Of a stretch of 64,000 bases of DNA, positions 1-12,627 are shown piece after piece. The notes below the pieces were generated by a model. It was given only the letters and a program-made list of their open reading frames with translations. It was not told where the DNA came from and ran no database searches. Source of the DNA: Strongylocentrotus droebachiensis (Eukaryota; Echinodermata; Echinoidea; Camarodonta; Strongylocentrotidae). Positions within the stretch are counted from its first letter, which is position 1, and every line of letters starts with the position of its first letter. The stretch is from contig JAVYIG010005351.1 of assembly GCA_035222895.1 (NCBI GenBank), positions 1 to 64,000 of the forward strand, in the 5' to 3' direction. Both the position numbers and the translations under genes were made by a program.

Positions 1-163
1 CAGCTCCAAAGATGGAGTTAAAAAAAGAAGAAGAAGATTTCTGACCGCTCAACCCATTTTTTGGCACCTAAAGGGCAGTACAACATCTTTTTTTTTAGGC
101 CTCATCATTGTGATTCTTGAAATGAAAAATATAAATAAAAGAAAATGTTTGATTATACATTAC
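1..163. other. Intron 10 part of AP-2 alpha, no element recognised
   Basis: A/T-rich sequence beyond the exon 10 donor, with a short AAG run near 22-40. Nothing else is seen. Confidence 0.6.
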
Positions 164-260
164 CTTGAGGGCTGTGACAACGGTTTCTAGATGTTTCTTA
201 ACAGCTTCCCGTGAGAACTCAGAAGATGCTAACAGACACATGCTCTCAAGCGCAAGATAC
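164..260 (-). CDS. AP2A: AP-2 alpha exon 10 (residues 345-377), last exon in window
   Basis: The reverse strand reads (R)[20 protein letters not shown] then [12 protein letters not shown]. The acceptor is TTTCTACCAG and the donor is GTAATG. The next exons should continue with the alpha trunk to the left of the window. Positions 1-163 look like intron with no further exon. Confidence 0.96.
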
Positions 261-417
261 CTGGTAGAAAGACAAATACAATATAATATATTAATAATGG
301 CTTCTTATATAGCGCACATGTCCGCCACGTCGTGACGCTCCTGGTGCTGCCCGATTATTACATTTTAACGTCATCATCACCACCACCATCATCATTGCCA
401 TCATGAACAACAGTGTC

Positions 418-449
<32 letters not shown>

Positions 450-1750
450 CACCATCATCATAATCACCATCACCATCATCACCAGCACCATCATCATCAC
501 CATCATTATTTTTGCCATCATCACCATCATCATTATCACCATCATCACCAGCACCATCATTATTTTTGCCATCATCACCATCAACAACATCATGACCATC
601 ATCTTCATCATCATCACTATCATCATCATCATCATCACCATCATCATCACCATCATCATCATCATCATCATCATCAATATCATCAACATCACCATTGTCA
701 TCATCACCATCATCACCATCAACATCACAATCATCCTCACCATCATCACCACCACCATTATCTTCATTATCACCATGACCATTATTGTCATCATCAACAT
801 CAACATCAACATCATCATCGTCGTTATCACCAACACCATTATCGTCAATATCACCATCATCATCAACATCATCATTTTTTTTGCCATCCTCACCATCATC
901 ATCATCATCATCATCATCAATATCATCAACATCACCATTGTCATCATCACCATCATCACCATCAACATCACAATCATCCTCACCATCATCACCACCACCA
1001 TTATCTTCATTATCACCATGACCATTATTGTCATCATCAACATCAACATCAACATCATCATCATCGTCATCATCATCACCAGAATCATTGGGAAAGGACT
1101 TGTATCCTTTGAAATCGCAGCAACACTCTGCTTTCTCAGTCTATTTTTTCTGCATTTTCTTGCACTCGATTCTTTGAACATTGATGTGTTCAGACTCACC
1201 TTAGATTTGTTTCTCTGTGCTGTAGGAACTGACCTAGTTGATTACACGCTCTGACCAACAAGTTGGGCTCACTGTGTGAACACAAAGATAGTACAAATAT
1301 ATGGTCAAACAAAAGGAATGAATGCATAGACATACTAAAGGAAAGAATACATAAACATACTAAAGGAAAGAATATATGGGCAAACAAAAGAAGAATATGT
1401 AAATGGTCAAACAACATCAACACAATGTAAAACATGTTGCTTATAGGAGCTGAACAAAAATTCAATTTTGAAATTTTGAAATAAGCAAACCTTTATAGAG
1501 CTTTCATGAACATTGCCTTCCATGTCCATCTCTTTGTGTTGTATCTGTCTTCTTCAAACATTCCCCTATCAACAAATCTTTAAATTCCCTTTTAGTTGAT
1601 TCTTTCCTTCTCCCCCCCCCCCCCCCCCCCAAGCTAAAATGCTCCTTCTACTTCAACCTGTGTACTATTCTTTTTCTCTCTCTGTTTCTGTCTCTCTTTG
1701 TCTTTCTCTGTGTCTGTCTCTCTGTCTTTCTCTGTCTCTGTCTCTCTGTC

Positions 1751-1799
<49 letters not shown>

Positions 1800-1803
1800 G
1801 TCT

Positions 1804-1838
<35 letters not shown>

Positions 1839-1939
1839 CCTCCCTCCCTCCCTCTATCTGTCTCTCATTCCACACCCCACACCCTTCTCATTCTCACACT
1901 CGCTACACTACTCTCCTTCCCTTACCTATCGTGATGTAT

Positions 1940-1998
<59 letters not shown>

Positions 1999-2061
1999 AT
2001 CTGTCTCTCATTCTCACACTCGCTACACTACTCTCCTTCCCTTACCTATCATGATGTATGA

Positions 2062-2093
<32 letters not shown>

Positions 2094-5000
2094 TATCTGT
2101 CTCTCATTCTCACACTTGCCACACTGCTTTCCTTTCCTTACCTATCGTGATGTATGATGAGATTGATGGCCTCAAACAGGACGGCATTCTTGGAGTTGGA
2201 ATGCTGGACTTTCTTGGACTTTGGTGGCTCCTTAACAAACAAAGAAAATAAAACAAACAAACAGACAAAATTATGACCCATGACAAACACAACAAGGGGT
2301 AAAGTCAAAAGTGAAAAGTTGCAAAATGCACTGCTCTTGTTCAGCTGTGCATTCTTCTTTCTTTGGAGAGTGTAGGGCTGCTGTGTAGTGCACTGCATAA
2401 CAATACCAGTGCTTACCGGTGCATTTTGCAATTTTTCTCTTTTGACCCTGCCCCATATTCCATTGTACTGTTCATTCCATGGCTGTAAAGTCATAACAAT
2501 TATGGTATCATTATAAAGAGGAATAAACAAACTTTCTAATGATACTAAAAAAAGCGATAATTATCCCATGACAAGAGAGATATAATTGATCAAACTTGAT
2601 TGTCCAAACTTTTTTTGAGGGGTTTACTTAAGATTTGACGCCATTCTGACTCCAGAGGATATCAAGTCCACCTGATTATAAATACCTCACTTCTTGTCTC
2701 CCTTGAGCAGTGTTTGTGAACAGGTTGAATCCTGGGGAGTGTTTCACAAAGACTAAGATCTAAGTTGGAGTTAACTATGGCAGGCCATTCATACCACTGG
2801 TTACTCTCGCCGTTGGTCTCTCAATTATGATCTTTAGATAATATTTTTCCTTCAATAATGTTTTTAAAAATAAGGTAAATTCTGTAGATTTGTGATGACG
2901 ATTTGTCCCCTGAGAGACTAATACCAGTAAATGGTGAGAGCAAACAATGGCATGAACAGCCTGCCATAGTTAAGTCAAACTTAAAGTCGATCTTAGTCTT
3001 TGTGAAACACTCCCCTGTTTGAGCATCTCTTCTTTACCTGTGCTTTGTTGAGTATGGTCTCCAGGCATTCCGTGAGTCGTCCCCTGACCGCGGGGTCGTC
3101 CGGCGGTCCGTAGAGCTGTAAGAGACGCAGGAGCTTGACCGCCAGCCACGGGGCAGGCACAAAGTAGTAGGTGTAGTCCTGCAAGTCTGTGTATGATGAT
3201 GTTACGATCTACAGGGGAAAAGAGATGATGTCAAGTTAGTAAGGACGATTTTGAGAATATGTTACAGATAAAGCCCCATGTAAAATGTTGGGAGCCCCAA
3301 AGTCGCCGAAAATTTGATGGCAAAATTACACTAAAATTGTTTCGTAATGTGAAAGAGGATATCATTTAAGACACACTTCTGCAAAGATTTCCCCCTAAAA
3401 AATGTGTTTGAAGACAAATATGGATAAAAGAATATTTAATTTAACATTCTCTATTACATTATGATACAATTGAAGTGAAATTTTGCCATCAAATTTTGGG
3501 GGCTCCCAACACTTTTGAGGGCTCAAGAAATAAATCATTCATACCCTTAAAAATGTGATGTAATTTTTTAAAGCTTATCTGCCAGTTTATAGGAGGGATT
3601 AGACTGCCCTGCAAGGTCACTGGACAGGTGGTTATCTCATCAACTCAGCTCTCAGTTAACATAAGAAACAGAGGATCATGGGGGATCAATGGTCACCTAT
3701 TAGTCATTGTTTGTTATATAGAGGGCGCAAGTAGCTTCAAGTAGTGCAGTGGGCCTTTAAGAGTGTGAAAAAATGGTTTATCTTGATTTGTGTTTCTTGA
3801 GACTGTGACATATTTAAGCGTACATCCAAACGTATTCGACAAAAGCCCTAACTCAACTAGTCCACCTTTCATTCTTGAGTTCCAAAATTCACAAGAAACA
3901 GTAAGGCTTTCCATCTACTTGTATGTCTGGTTCTTATTAAAGTGGCGTAACTAATGGTACCAGTCAGCCCAATTAAACATTGTATTTGATGTACTTTCTT
4001 CCTTGGTTTCCCTTTTTCTCAATTTTCCTGTTAATATCCTCTTTTCTAGGCCTTCTCTTCTCATAATAAAATGAAGAAACTGAACCGCGGACCTTGTGAT
4101 CCACTCGACCACAACACCTCTACATGTGGCTTTTAAGAACAGTATATTCCAGTTAAGAAAAGAGATGATGACCAACTTACCCTACTAAGTCTTGAGACAG
4201 CTAATGAGATACAGCCCTTGTACTCGTCTGGATTCTTTAAGCACAGATCATAGATGAGACTGGATGCAGCAGTGACCACGCCCTAAACAACAAACAATGG
4301 TAGAAAAATATTACTAGTTGAAAATATATCCAAAATAATTGTATCATTTAATAAACAATGGTAGAAATATTACTGGGTGAAAACATATTCAAAATCAAAG
4401 TCAATGCACTAGTGCCATTTGGTAAGGCATTAATCCTCATTACCACATCCCTCAGAAAGGACTAAAAGCCATTGGTCCCCTAGTCGCTTACTTCTTAGCA
4501 GTCAGGTAAAACAAACAAACAATTAGACAGACAGAAAGGGAAAACCTACATGAAGAGAGACAGAGAGACAGAAAACAGACAAACAGACATACAAAGATGG
4601 TCAGGGGAGGAAAAGACGGACCCCTCGTAAACAAAGACAAACAGACCCAAAGAGAGATCAAACATAAAACAAAATGAAAAATCAAAGGTTAAAGGTCAAG
4701 AGTTGTCTTACCATGTGGTGATCATTGAAAATTGATCAGGGAAAAGACAGACAAAGATGAAAGGTCAAAGGTGAAGAGTTGTCTTACTATGTGTTGATCA
4801 TTGAGTAGGTGTATGACTCTGGCTTGCCATTCCCCTCTGGGTATCGAGTCATTGCACGTAGGTACGGTATAAACAGACCCATAGAGATAACAGACAAATC
4901 AAAGTCAAAGGTCAAAGGTCATGGGTCAAAGGTGAAGAGTTGTCTTACTATGTGTTGATCATTGAGTAGGTGTATGACTCTGGCTTGCCATTCCCAACTG

Positions 5001-8000
5001 GGTATCGAATCATTGCACGTACACTACCGCTCAAAGGTTTTGGCACATCGGTTCGGTTACGGTTTGGTGCGCAATGTCCTTCGGTAATCCTCCGAGGTTA
5101 ATCTCCATGATTTTGTTGTTCACCGCAAAGTCTCGGTTAGCAAACGGTGAGCAAACGGTGAGCAAACGGTGAGCATACGGTGAGCAAACGGTTAGCAAGA
5201 GAGAGCGCACGCGCGGATTTCTCTGTTCCGGTGATAAATCGCGGTTAGCTAAAAGCGCGCACGTGATGAGCTAAGATCGCGCATGCTTTGAAAGCTGTAT
5301 TGTGACGTAACGGTGAGAAATCGCGGTTAGCAAAAAGCGCGCACGTGATGAGCTAAGATCGCGCATGCTTTGAAAGCTGTATTGTGACGTAACAAAGACA
5401 TATTTTATAAAGCGCACACATTGAATGCTGTATTGTGATGTAACAATGACAGATTTTATAAAGACGCATGCAGATCTAGGAATCACGTTTGCTAATGTAT
5501 AAAGATTTAAATCGAGTAAATAATTATTTTCGTATCATTCTGTCGGCAATGACATCAAGTAAATAATCATTTTCGTATCATTCTGTCGGCAATGACATCG
5601 AGTAAATAATCAATTTCCTATCATTGATTCGGCAATGAAATCAAGTAAATAATATTTTTCGTATCATTTTGTCGGCAATGAAATCAGTTAAATAATCATT
5701 TTCGTATCATTCTGTCGGCAACGAAATCAAGTAATAAATCATTTTCGTATCATTCTGTCGGCAATGAAATCAAGTAAATAATAATTTTCGTATCATAAAG
5801 ATAATCATATGCTGGTAACATTTTGATGAATTTGTTAATGATGATGATGACTATGAAATTATGATATGATGGTGATGATGACTGTGTGGTGGTGGTTAGG
5901 ATGATCGTTAATTGATGAAAAATGCGGGAATACACTAGCGATCGTTTTGAGTTGTCGAGTTGAGATTCGCTAGAGGCTTGATAATAATTTTTTTAAAATA
6001 GGATTGGTCAAGTACCGTCACCGTCTTAGCAGTGTGGGATTAGACTGATTTAACAGGAAAGAATGAAGGAAAGAGAAAGAATTAGAGGCAGGTACTAGTG
6101 TTGTATCCGAACCGAACATGGCACTTCCGAACCGAACATGGCACTTCCGAACCGAACGCAAAGGCCTGGTTCGAATGTTTGGAAGAAAAATGTTAACGTT
6201 TTCGCAAGCTAATTAATTTGTCATGTATTTTGTTCCTAATTTCATGTCATGACTGTTCATTCTATATTTACTTTTTTCCCCATTTTCTTTCGTTGCGATA
6301 TATGCCTCTCCAAATTCTTTCCGATGTGCAATGGAAGAGAATTATATTTCATTATTTTGCGCTTACTGGAAGCGAAAGTTTATTTTACAGTACATTGTTG
6401 ATAAACGCAAGGTGAGGTTAATACATTACTTTTTATCGTCTGATGAAATACTCACGTGGCAGGAGAATCATCTCTGTGTTATTGATTTTAAAATCAAATT
6501 GTTATCGCAAACATATTTCATTTTATGTTAACACAATCTACCTGAGTTTTATGTTAATTGTATCCTATGCTGGAGTGAACTTATATATATATTGACATTT
6601 TTTAAGTCGAGAATGTTACAAATGAATTGTTATGGTACAACACTAACATAAAATTTGATAGTAGAACCCTATTTTTTAGAGAGGTTTTGAGAAATCATGA
6701 TAAAGAATAGGTAATGGAAAGATAGAAGAGAAGATGAAAGATGGAAAACAAAGAATTACATAAGTATTGATAGATTAATAAAAACAAAGAATAGAAGGAA
6801 GAAACATAGAATAACATAAGGAAAGAGACAATGAAAACGAATCGATAATGGAAAGATAGAAGAGAAGATGAAAGATGGAAAAACAAAGAATAACATAAGG
6901 AAAGACAGAAAGAGAAATTGATAGAATAATAAAAACAGAGAATAACATGAGAATAGAAGGAAGAAACATAGAATTACATAAGGAAAGAGACAATGAAAAG
7001 AATCGATAATGGAAAGATAGAAGAGAAGATGAAAGATGGAAAAACAAAGAATAACATAAGGAAAGACACAAAGAAAAACTGATAGAATGATAATATAAAC
7101 AAAGAATTACATAAGAGAAGGTGATAGAAGAAAGAAACGAAGAATAATAAAAACAAAGAACATGAGAATAGAAGGAAGAAACATTAGAATAGCATAAGGA
7201 AAGACAGAAAGAGACGATCATGATAAAGAATAGATAATGGAAAGATGGAAAAACAAAGAATAACATAAGGAAAGACAGAAAGAGAAAGTGATAGAATAAT
7301 ATTTTTTTTAAAGGATTACATAAGAGAAGGTGATAGAAGAAAGGAACGAAGAATAATAAAAACAATGAATAACATGAGAATAGAAGAAACATAGAATAAC
7401 ATAAGGAAAGACAGAAAGATACAATCATGATAAAGTATAGATATTCGAAAGATAGAAGAGGAATAAAATCTGACCAATAGAATTAGGCCCACCGGGAGCT
7501 TCGAACGTGACCTTGATATTGCATACCAGTGAGCAAGTTTTGTTTCTTTATTTATTAAAATACGGTGATTAAAAAACATGATTTCAGCTCTGCATAATAC
7601 TGTTTTTCTGCATGTCCGTACATGATACATTAAATCTGTAATAATTTTCGTATCATTCTGTCGGGAATGACATCAAGTAAATAATCATTTTCGTATCATT
7701 ATGTCGTGTGTTTATGCTCGGAATGAAAAGAGCATTCTTTTATACTATTGTGATGTAATAATCCAACTGATTGTGACGTCAGTGGCAAGCGCGCATCGGT
7801 ATGATAAAATAAAACAAATAACATGGCTGTGAAGTTGGCAAGGCTCCAAGAAGTAAGCGTGGGAACCAAAATTTCCTCCCTGCCTGGGTACATAAAGACT
7901 GTACCCAGGCAGGGAGGAAATTTTGCACTTTCTCTGTCATCAAGTCACTCAGCAACAGATTAAGATAAGAGTCAGTCGTTGAATGATATAATTATGTCAA

Positions 8001-11000
8001 CAAGATAAGAGATAACTTTGTTTCTCTGGGGACTTGGTTGAATGTGACAAGGGCCACGCGAATGTAATAAATCAAGTTTAGGGCCCGTTTAGGGGTGTCT
8101 TGCTAGCTATTATATTATTATAATTTTTGGTCTTGCTATATATATTACTCAATCCCGAACCGAACCAAAGTTCGGGTAAAAAAATTGCCGAACTCTACCA
8201 TACCGAACATGGCGCCTGACTTACAGCAATATTGAGGAAACCTACATTTTGTATTCTTTTATTCTTTTGTTTAGAGAGGTTTTAAGAAACCCAAACACCC
8301 GCCTGGTTTGAATGTAAACATCCCATGGCTTGTTCATTAGAGCAGCAAAGGGGTTTTCTTCCAGTCTCTCTCTACCCCCCCCCCCTCCCCCCCCCCCCCC
8401 CGGTCCCCTTGATCACTTCACCATCTTCCCTCTTTCTTTCTCTCTCCACCTCGTCTCGCCTTTGTCTTAGTTATACATTTATCTCTTCCTCTCTCCCTCT
8501 CTCCCGTCCTTTCACCTTTTCTGTAAATCACACAGCATGCTCGTCATTTTCACTGAAATAACACCCATATTTATCCATATTATAATGAGTTCATAACCCC
8601 ATATTAGATGTGATATAACTTTGAAATACTCTTATTAATAAATCTTTTGCAATAAATTTGGCAACAAAAGAACTAACCTCCCTGGCTTAATGTCAAACAC
8701 GAGAGCTTCGCAACTACTTTGCTTGCCTGCCTGCAAACTGAATGTCATAACATGGAGATCGAGAGAGGTTTTCCAAAATAAGTAATGGCCTAGATTATAA
8801 TTAAAAAAATCCTGGTTTGTGAAAATGCTGTTTGCGGTCTGTGACAAATTTGTGTAGGGCCAGGGTCAACGGATTGGTAATGAATGAATAGAATAATAAT
8901 GAATTATGTGTGATTTGGAGTTATGGATCCTTTATGTAATTTTCAAATCTCTATCTCCCTTTCTTTCGCTTCATATCTTTTACTTCCCCTCTCTCTCTCT
9001 CTAATTAATAATCATTTTCTTATCATTCTATCAGCATTGAAATCAAGTAAATAATCATTTTCGTATCATTGTCTCATCAATGAAATCAAGTAAATAATCA
9101 TTTTCGTATCATTGTCTCGTCAATGAAATCAAGTAAACGATCAGTTTCGTATCATTGCCTCGTCAATGAAATCAACTAAATAATCATTTTCGTATCATTG
9201 TCTCGACAATGAAATCAACTTAATAATCATTTTCGTATCATTGTCTCGTCAATGAAATCAACTAAATAATCATTTTCGTATCATTGTCTCGACAATGAAA
9301 TCAACTAGTAAATAATCATTTTCGTATCATTGTCTCGTCAATGAAATCAAGTAAATAATCATTTTCGTATCATTGTCTCGTCAATGAAATCAACTAAATA
9401 ATCATTTTCGTATCATTGTCTCAGCATTGAAATCAAGTAAATAATCATTTTCGTATCATTGTCTCGACAATGAAATCAACTAAATAATCATTTTCGTATG
9501 ATTGTCTCGTCAATGAAATCAACTAAATAATCATTTTCGTATCATTGTCTCAGCATTGAAATCAAGTAAATAATCATTTTCGTATGATTGTCTCGACAAT
9601 GAAATCAAGTAAGCAATCATTTTTGTATCATTGTCACGCCAATGAAATCAAGTAAACAATCATTTTCGTATCATTGTCTCGTCAATGAAATCAAGTAAAC
9701 AATCATTTTCGTATCATTGTCTAGACAATGAAATCAACTGAATTATCATTTTCGTATGATTGTCTCGTCAATGAAATCAACTAAATAATCATTTTCGTAT
9801 CATTGTCTCAGCATTGAAATCAACTAAATAATCATGTTCGTATCATTGTCTTAGCATTGGAATCAAGTAAATAATCATTTTCGTATCATTGTCTCGACAA
9901 TGAAATCAACTAAATAATCATTTTCGTATCATTGTCTCGACAATGAAATCAACTAAATAATCATTTTCGTATCATTGTCTCGACAATTAAAATCAAGTAA
10001 ACAATCATTTTCGTATCATTGTCTCGACAATGAAATCAAGTAAGCAATCATTTTTGTATCATTGTCACGCCAATGAAATCAAGTAAACAATCATTTTCGT
10101 ATCATTGTCTCGTCAATGAAATCAAGTAAACAATCATTTTCGTATCATTGTCTAGACAATGAAATCAACTGAATTATCATTTTCGTATGATTGTCTCGTC
10201 AATGAAATCAACTAAATAATCATTTTCGTATCATTGTCTCAGCATTGAAATCAACTAAATAATCATGTTCGTATCATTGTCTTAGCATTGGAATCAAGTA
10301 AATAATCATTTTCGTATGATTGTCTCGTCAATGAAATCAAGTAAATAATCTTTTTCGTATCATTGTCTCGTCAATGAAATCAAGTAAACAATCATTTTCG
10401 TATCATTGTCTCGTCAATGAAATCAACTAAATTATCATTTGCGTATCATTGTCTCGTCAATGAAATCAAGTAAATTATAATTTTCGTATCATTGTCTCAG
10501 CATTGAAATCAAGTAAATAATCATTTTCGTATGATTGTCTCGTCAAAGAAATCAAGTAAATAATCATTTTCGTATCATTGTCTCGACAATGAAATCAACT
10601 AACTTTCGTATCATTGTCTCGACAATGAAATCAACTAAATAATCATTTTCGTATGATTGTCTCGTCAATGAAATCAAGTAAACAATCATTTTCGTATCAT
10701 TGTCTAGACAATGAAATCAACTAAATAATCATTTTCGTATGATTGTCTCGTCAATGAAATCAAGTAAATAATCTTTTTCGTATCATTGTCTCGTCAATGA
10801 AATCAAGTAAATAATCATTTTCGTATGGTTGTCTCGTCAATGAAATCAACTAAATAATCATTTTCGTATCATTGTCTCAGCATTGAAATCAAGTAAATAA
10901 TCATTTTCGTATGATTGTCTCGTCAAAGAAATCAAGTAAATAATCATTTTCGTATGATTGTCTCGTCAATGAAATCAACTAAATAATCATTTTCGTATCA

Positions 11001-12596
11001 TTGTCTCAGCATTGAAATCAAGTAAATAATCATTTTCGTATGATTGTCTTGTCAATGAAATCAAGTAAATAATCATTTTCGTATCATTGTCTCGTCAATG
11101 AAATCAACTAAATTATCATTTTCGTATCATTGTCTCGTCAATGAAATCAAGTAAATAATCATTTTCGTATCATTGTCTCAGCATTGAAATCAAGTAAATA
11201 ATCATTTTCGTATGATTGTCTCGTCAAAGAAATCAAGTAAATAATCATTTTCGTATCATTGTCTCGACAATGAAATCAACTAAATAATCATTTTCGTATC
11301 ATTGTCTCGACAATGAAATCAACTAAATAATAATTTTCGTATCATTGTCTCGACAATGAAATCAAGTAAACAATCATTTTCGTATCCTTGTCTCGACGAT
11401 GAAATCAAGTAAACAATCAATTTTGTATCATTGTCTCGACAATGAAATCAAGTAAACAATCATTTTCGTATCATTGTCTCGTCAATGAAATCAAGTAAAC
11501 AATCATTTTCGTATCATCGTCTCGACAATGAAATCAACTAAATAATCATTTTCGTATGATTGTCTCGTCCATGAAATCAACTAAATAATCGTTTTCGTAT
11601 CATTCTGTCGTGTGTTTATGCTCGGAATGAAAAGAGCATTCTTTTACACTATTGTGATGTAATAATAAACTGATTGTGACGTCAGTGGCAAGCGCGCATC
11701 GGTATGATAAAATAAAACAAATAACTTGACTTTCCGCGTACGTGTGTGCAACTTTTGAGAGTTCTTTGGATACGCGCTCGCAGACTTAGCGCGCACATTT
11801 CTTTTTGTTATTAACCGCCATTCCTCGGTTAGCAAACGGTGAGCGTACGGTGAGCAAACGGTGAGCAAACGGTGAGCAAACGGTGAGGAACCGAAGTTCG
11901 GAGTACGGTGAACGGATCCTCGCCGTTCACCGTACACAGTTCGGTGCGGTTTACGGAGCGGAACCGATGCCAAAACCTTTGAGCGGTAGTGTAGGTACAG
12001 TATAAACAGACCCATAGATATCAAAGATAAACCAGAGTGGTGGGTCAAAGGTCAAAGGGTCAAATGTGAAGAGTTTGTCTTACCATGTGTTGATCATTGA
12101 GTAGGTGTACGACTCTGGTCTGCCATTCCCCACTGGGGATTGAATCATTGCACTATGTACGGTATGGTATAAACAGACCCATAGAGATCAAAGCTAAACC
12201 AATGTCAAAGGTAAAAAGTCAACGGGTCAGAGGTGAAGGGTGTCTTACCATGTGTTGATCATTGAGTAGGTGTATGACTCTGGCTTGCCATTCCCCGCTG
12301 GGTATCGAATCATTGCACGTACGGTAAAGACGCAGCAGGCATAGAGATGCACTCTGTTTCACTTGGTCAATGGTGTCACTGCATGGAAAGGAGAGGGGAT
12401 GTAGAGAAGGGGATGGTTGTTTAGTAATATGGAAAGGTGCATATTTATCAGCATCATGATCATCCTCATAACACCACCCACCATAACAATCATCATTACA
12501 ACCACCATCATCATCATCACCACCAATTTTATCATCAATATCACCATCAGCATCATTTTCATCAGTATCATTTTCATTACAATTATCATCAGCATT

Positions 12597-12627
<31 letters not shown>

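Larger units (their letters stand above)
5022..11991. mobile_element. 6970-bp non-autonomous DNA transposon with TA target duplication (Tc1/mariner-type ends)
   Basis: Both ends carry a 24-bp perfect inverted repeat starting CACTACCGCTCAAAGGTTTT and ending GGCA, with imperfect similarity for about 10 more bases. TA is at 5020-5021 and again at 11992-11993. The uninterrupted sibling unit at 4851-4875 reads ATTGCACGTAGGTACGGTAT, which is the empty site and confirms insertion at TA. No transposase frame was seen. The interior is tandem repeats, short palindromes and AT-rich sequence. The terminus resembles Tc1/mariner ends, which also use TA; that assignment is inference. Confidence 0.93.
4682..12248 (-). 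repeat. Tandem array of partial AP-2 alpha exon 5 copies (about 163-bp unit), split by a transposon
   Basis: The 3' half of exon 5 with its donor and about 80 bp of adjoining intron recurs. Donor-side borders are at 4712, 4788, 4949 and 12084, before the intact exon at 12249. Spacing is 161 bp (4788 to 4949), about 163 bp (4949 to 12084 after removing the insertion) and 165 bp (12084 to 12249). The first copy is cut short. The copies read CNDSIP(S/R/T)GEWQ(A/T)RV then HLLNDQHM on the minus strand with few substitutions. None has the 5' half or acceptor of exon 5. The intron part of each unit carries GGGTCAAAGGTCA-like sequence. Confidence 0.92.

Noticed and set aside
291-1254. Met/Ile/Ser-rich frames of 280-300 codons
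   Set aside because: Direct translation of the CAT microsatellite in intron 9; no complexity outside the repeat.
4788-5019. Alternative complete exons 5
   Set aside because: No acceptor and no 5' half of the exon are present in the extra copies.
6775-7428. 217-codon Leu/Phe/Ser-rich frame resembling a membrane protein
   Set aside because: Complement of an A/G-rich minisatellite; hydrophobicity follows from T-rich codons.
9002-11606. CRISPR-like array
   Set aside because: The 43-bp units abut without unique spacers and all parts vary together, as in a satellite. The genome is animal.
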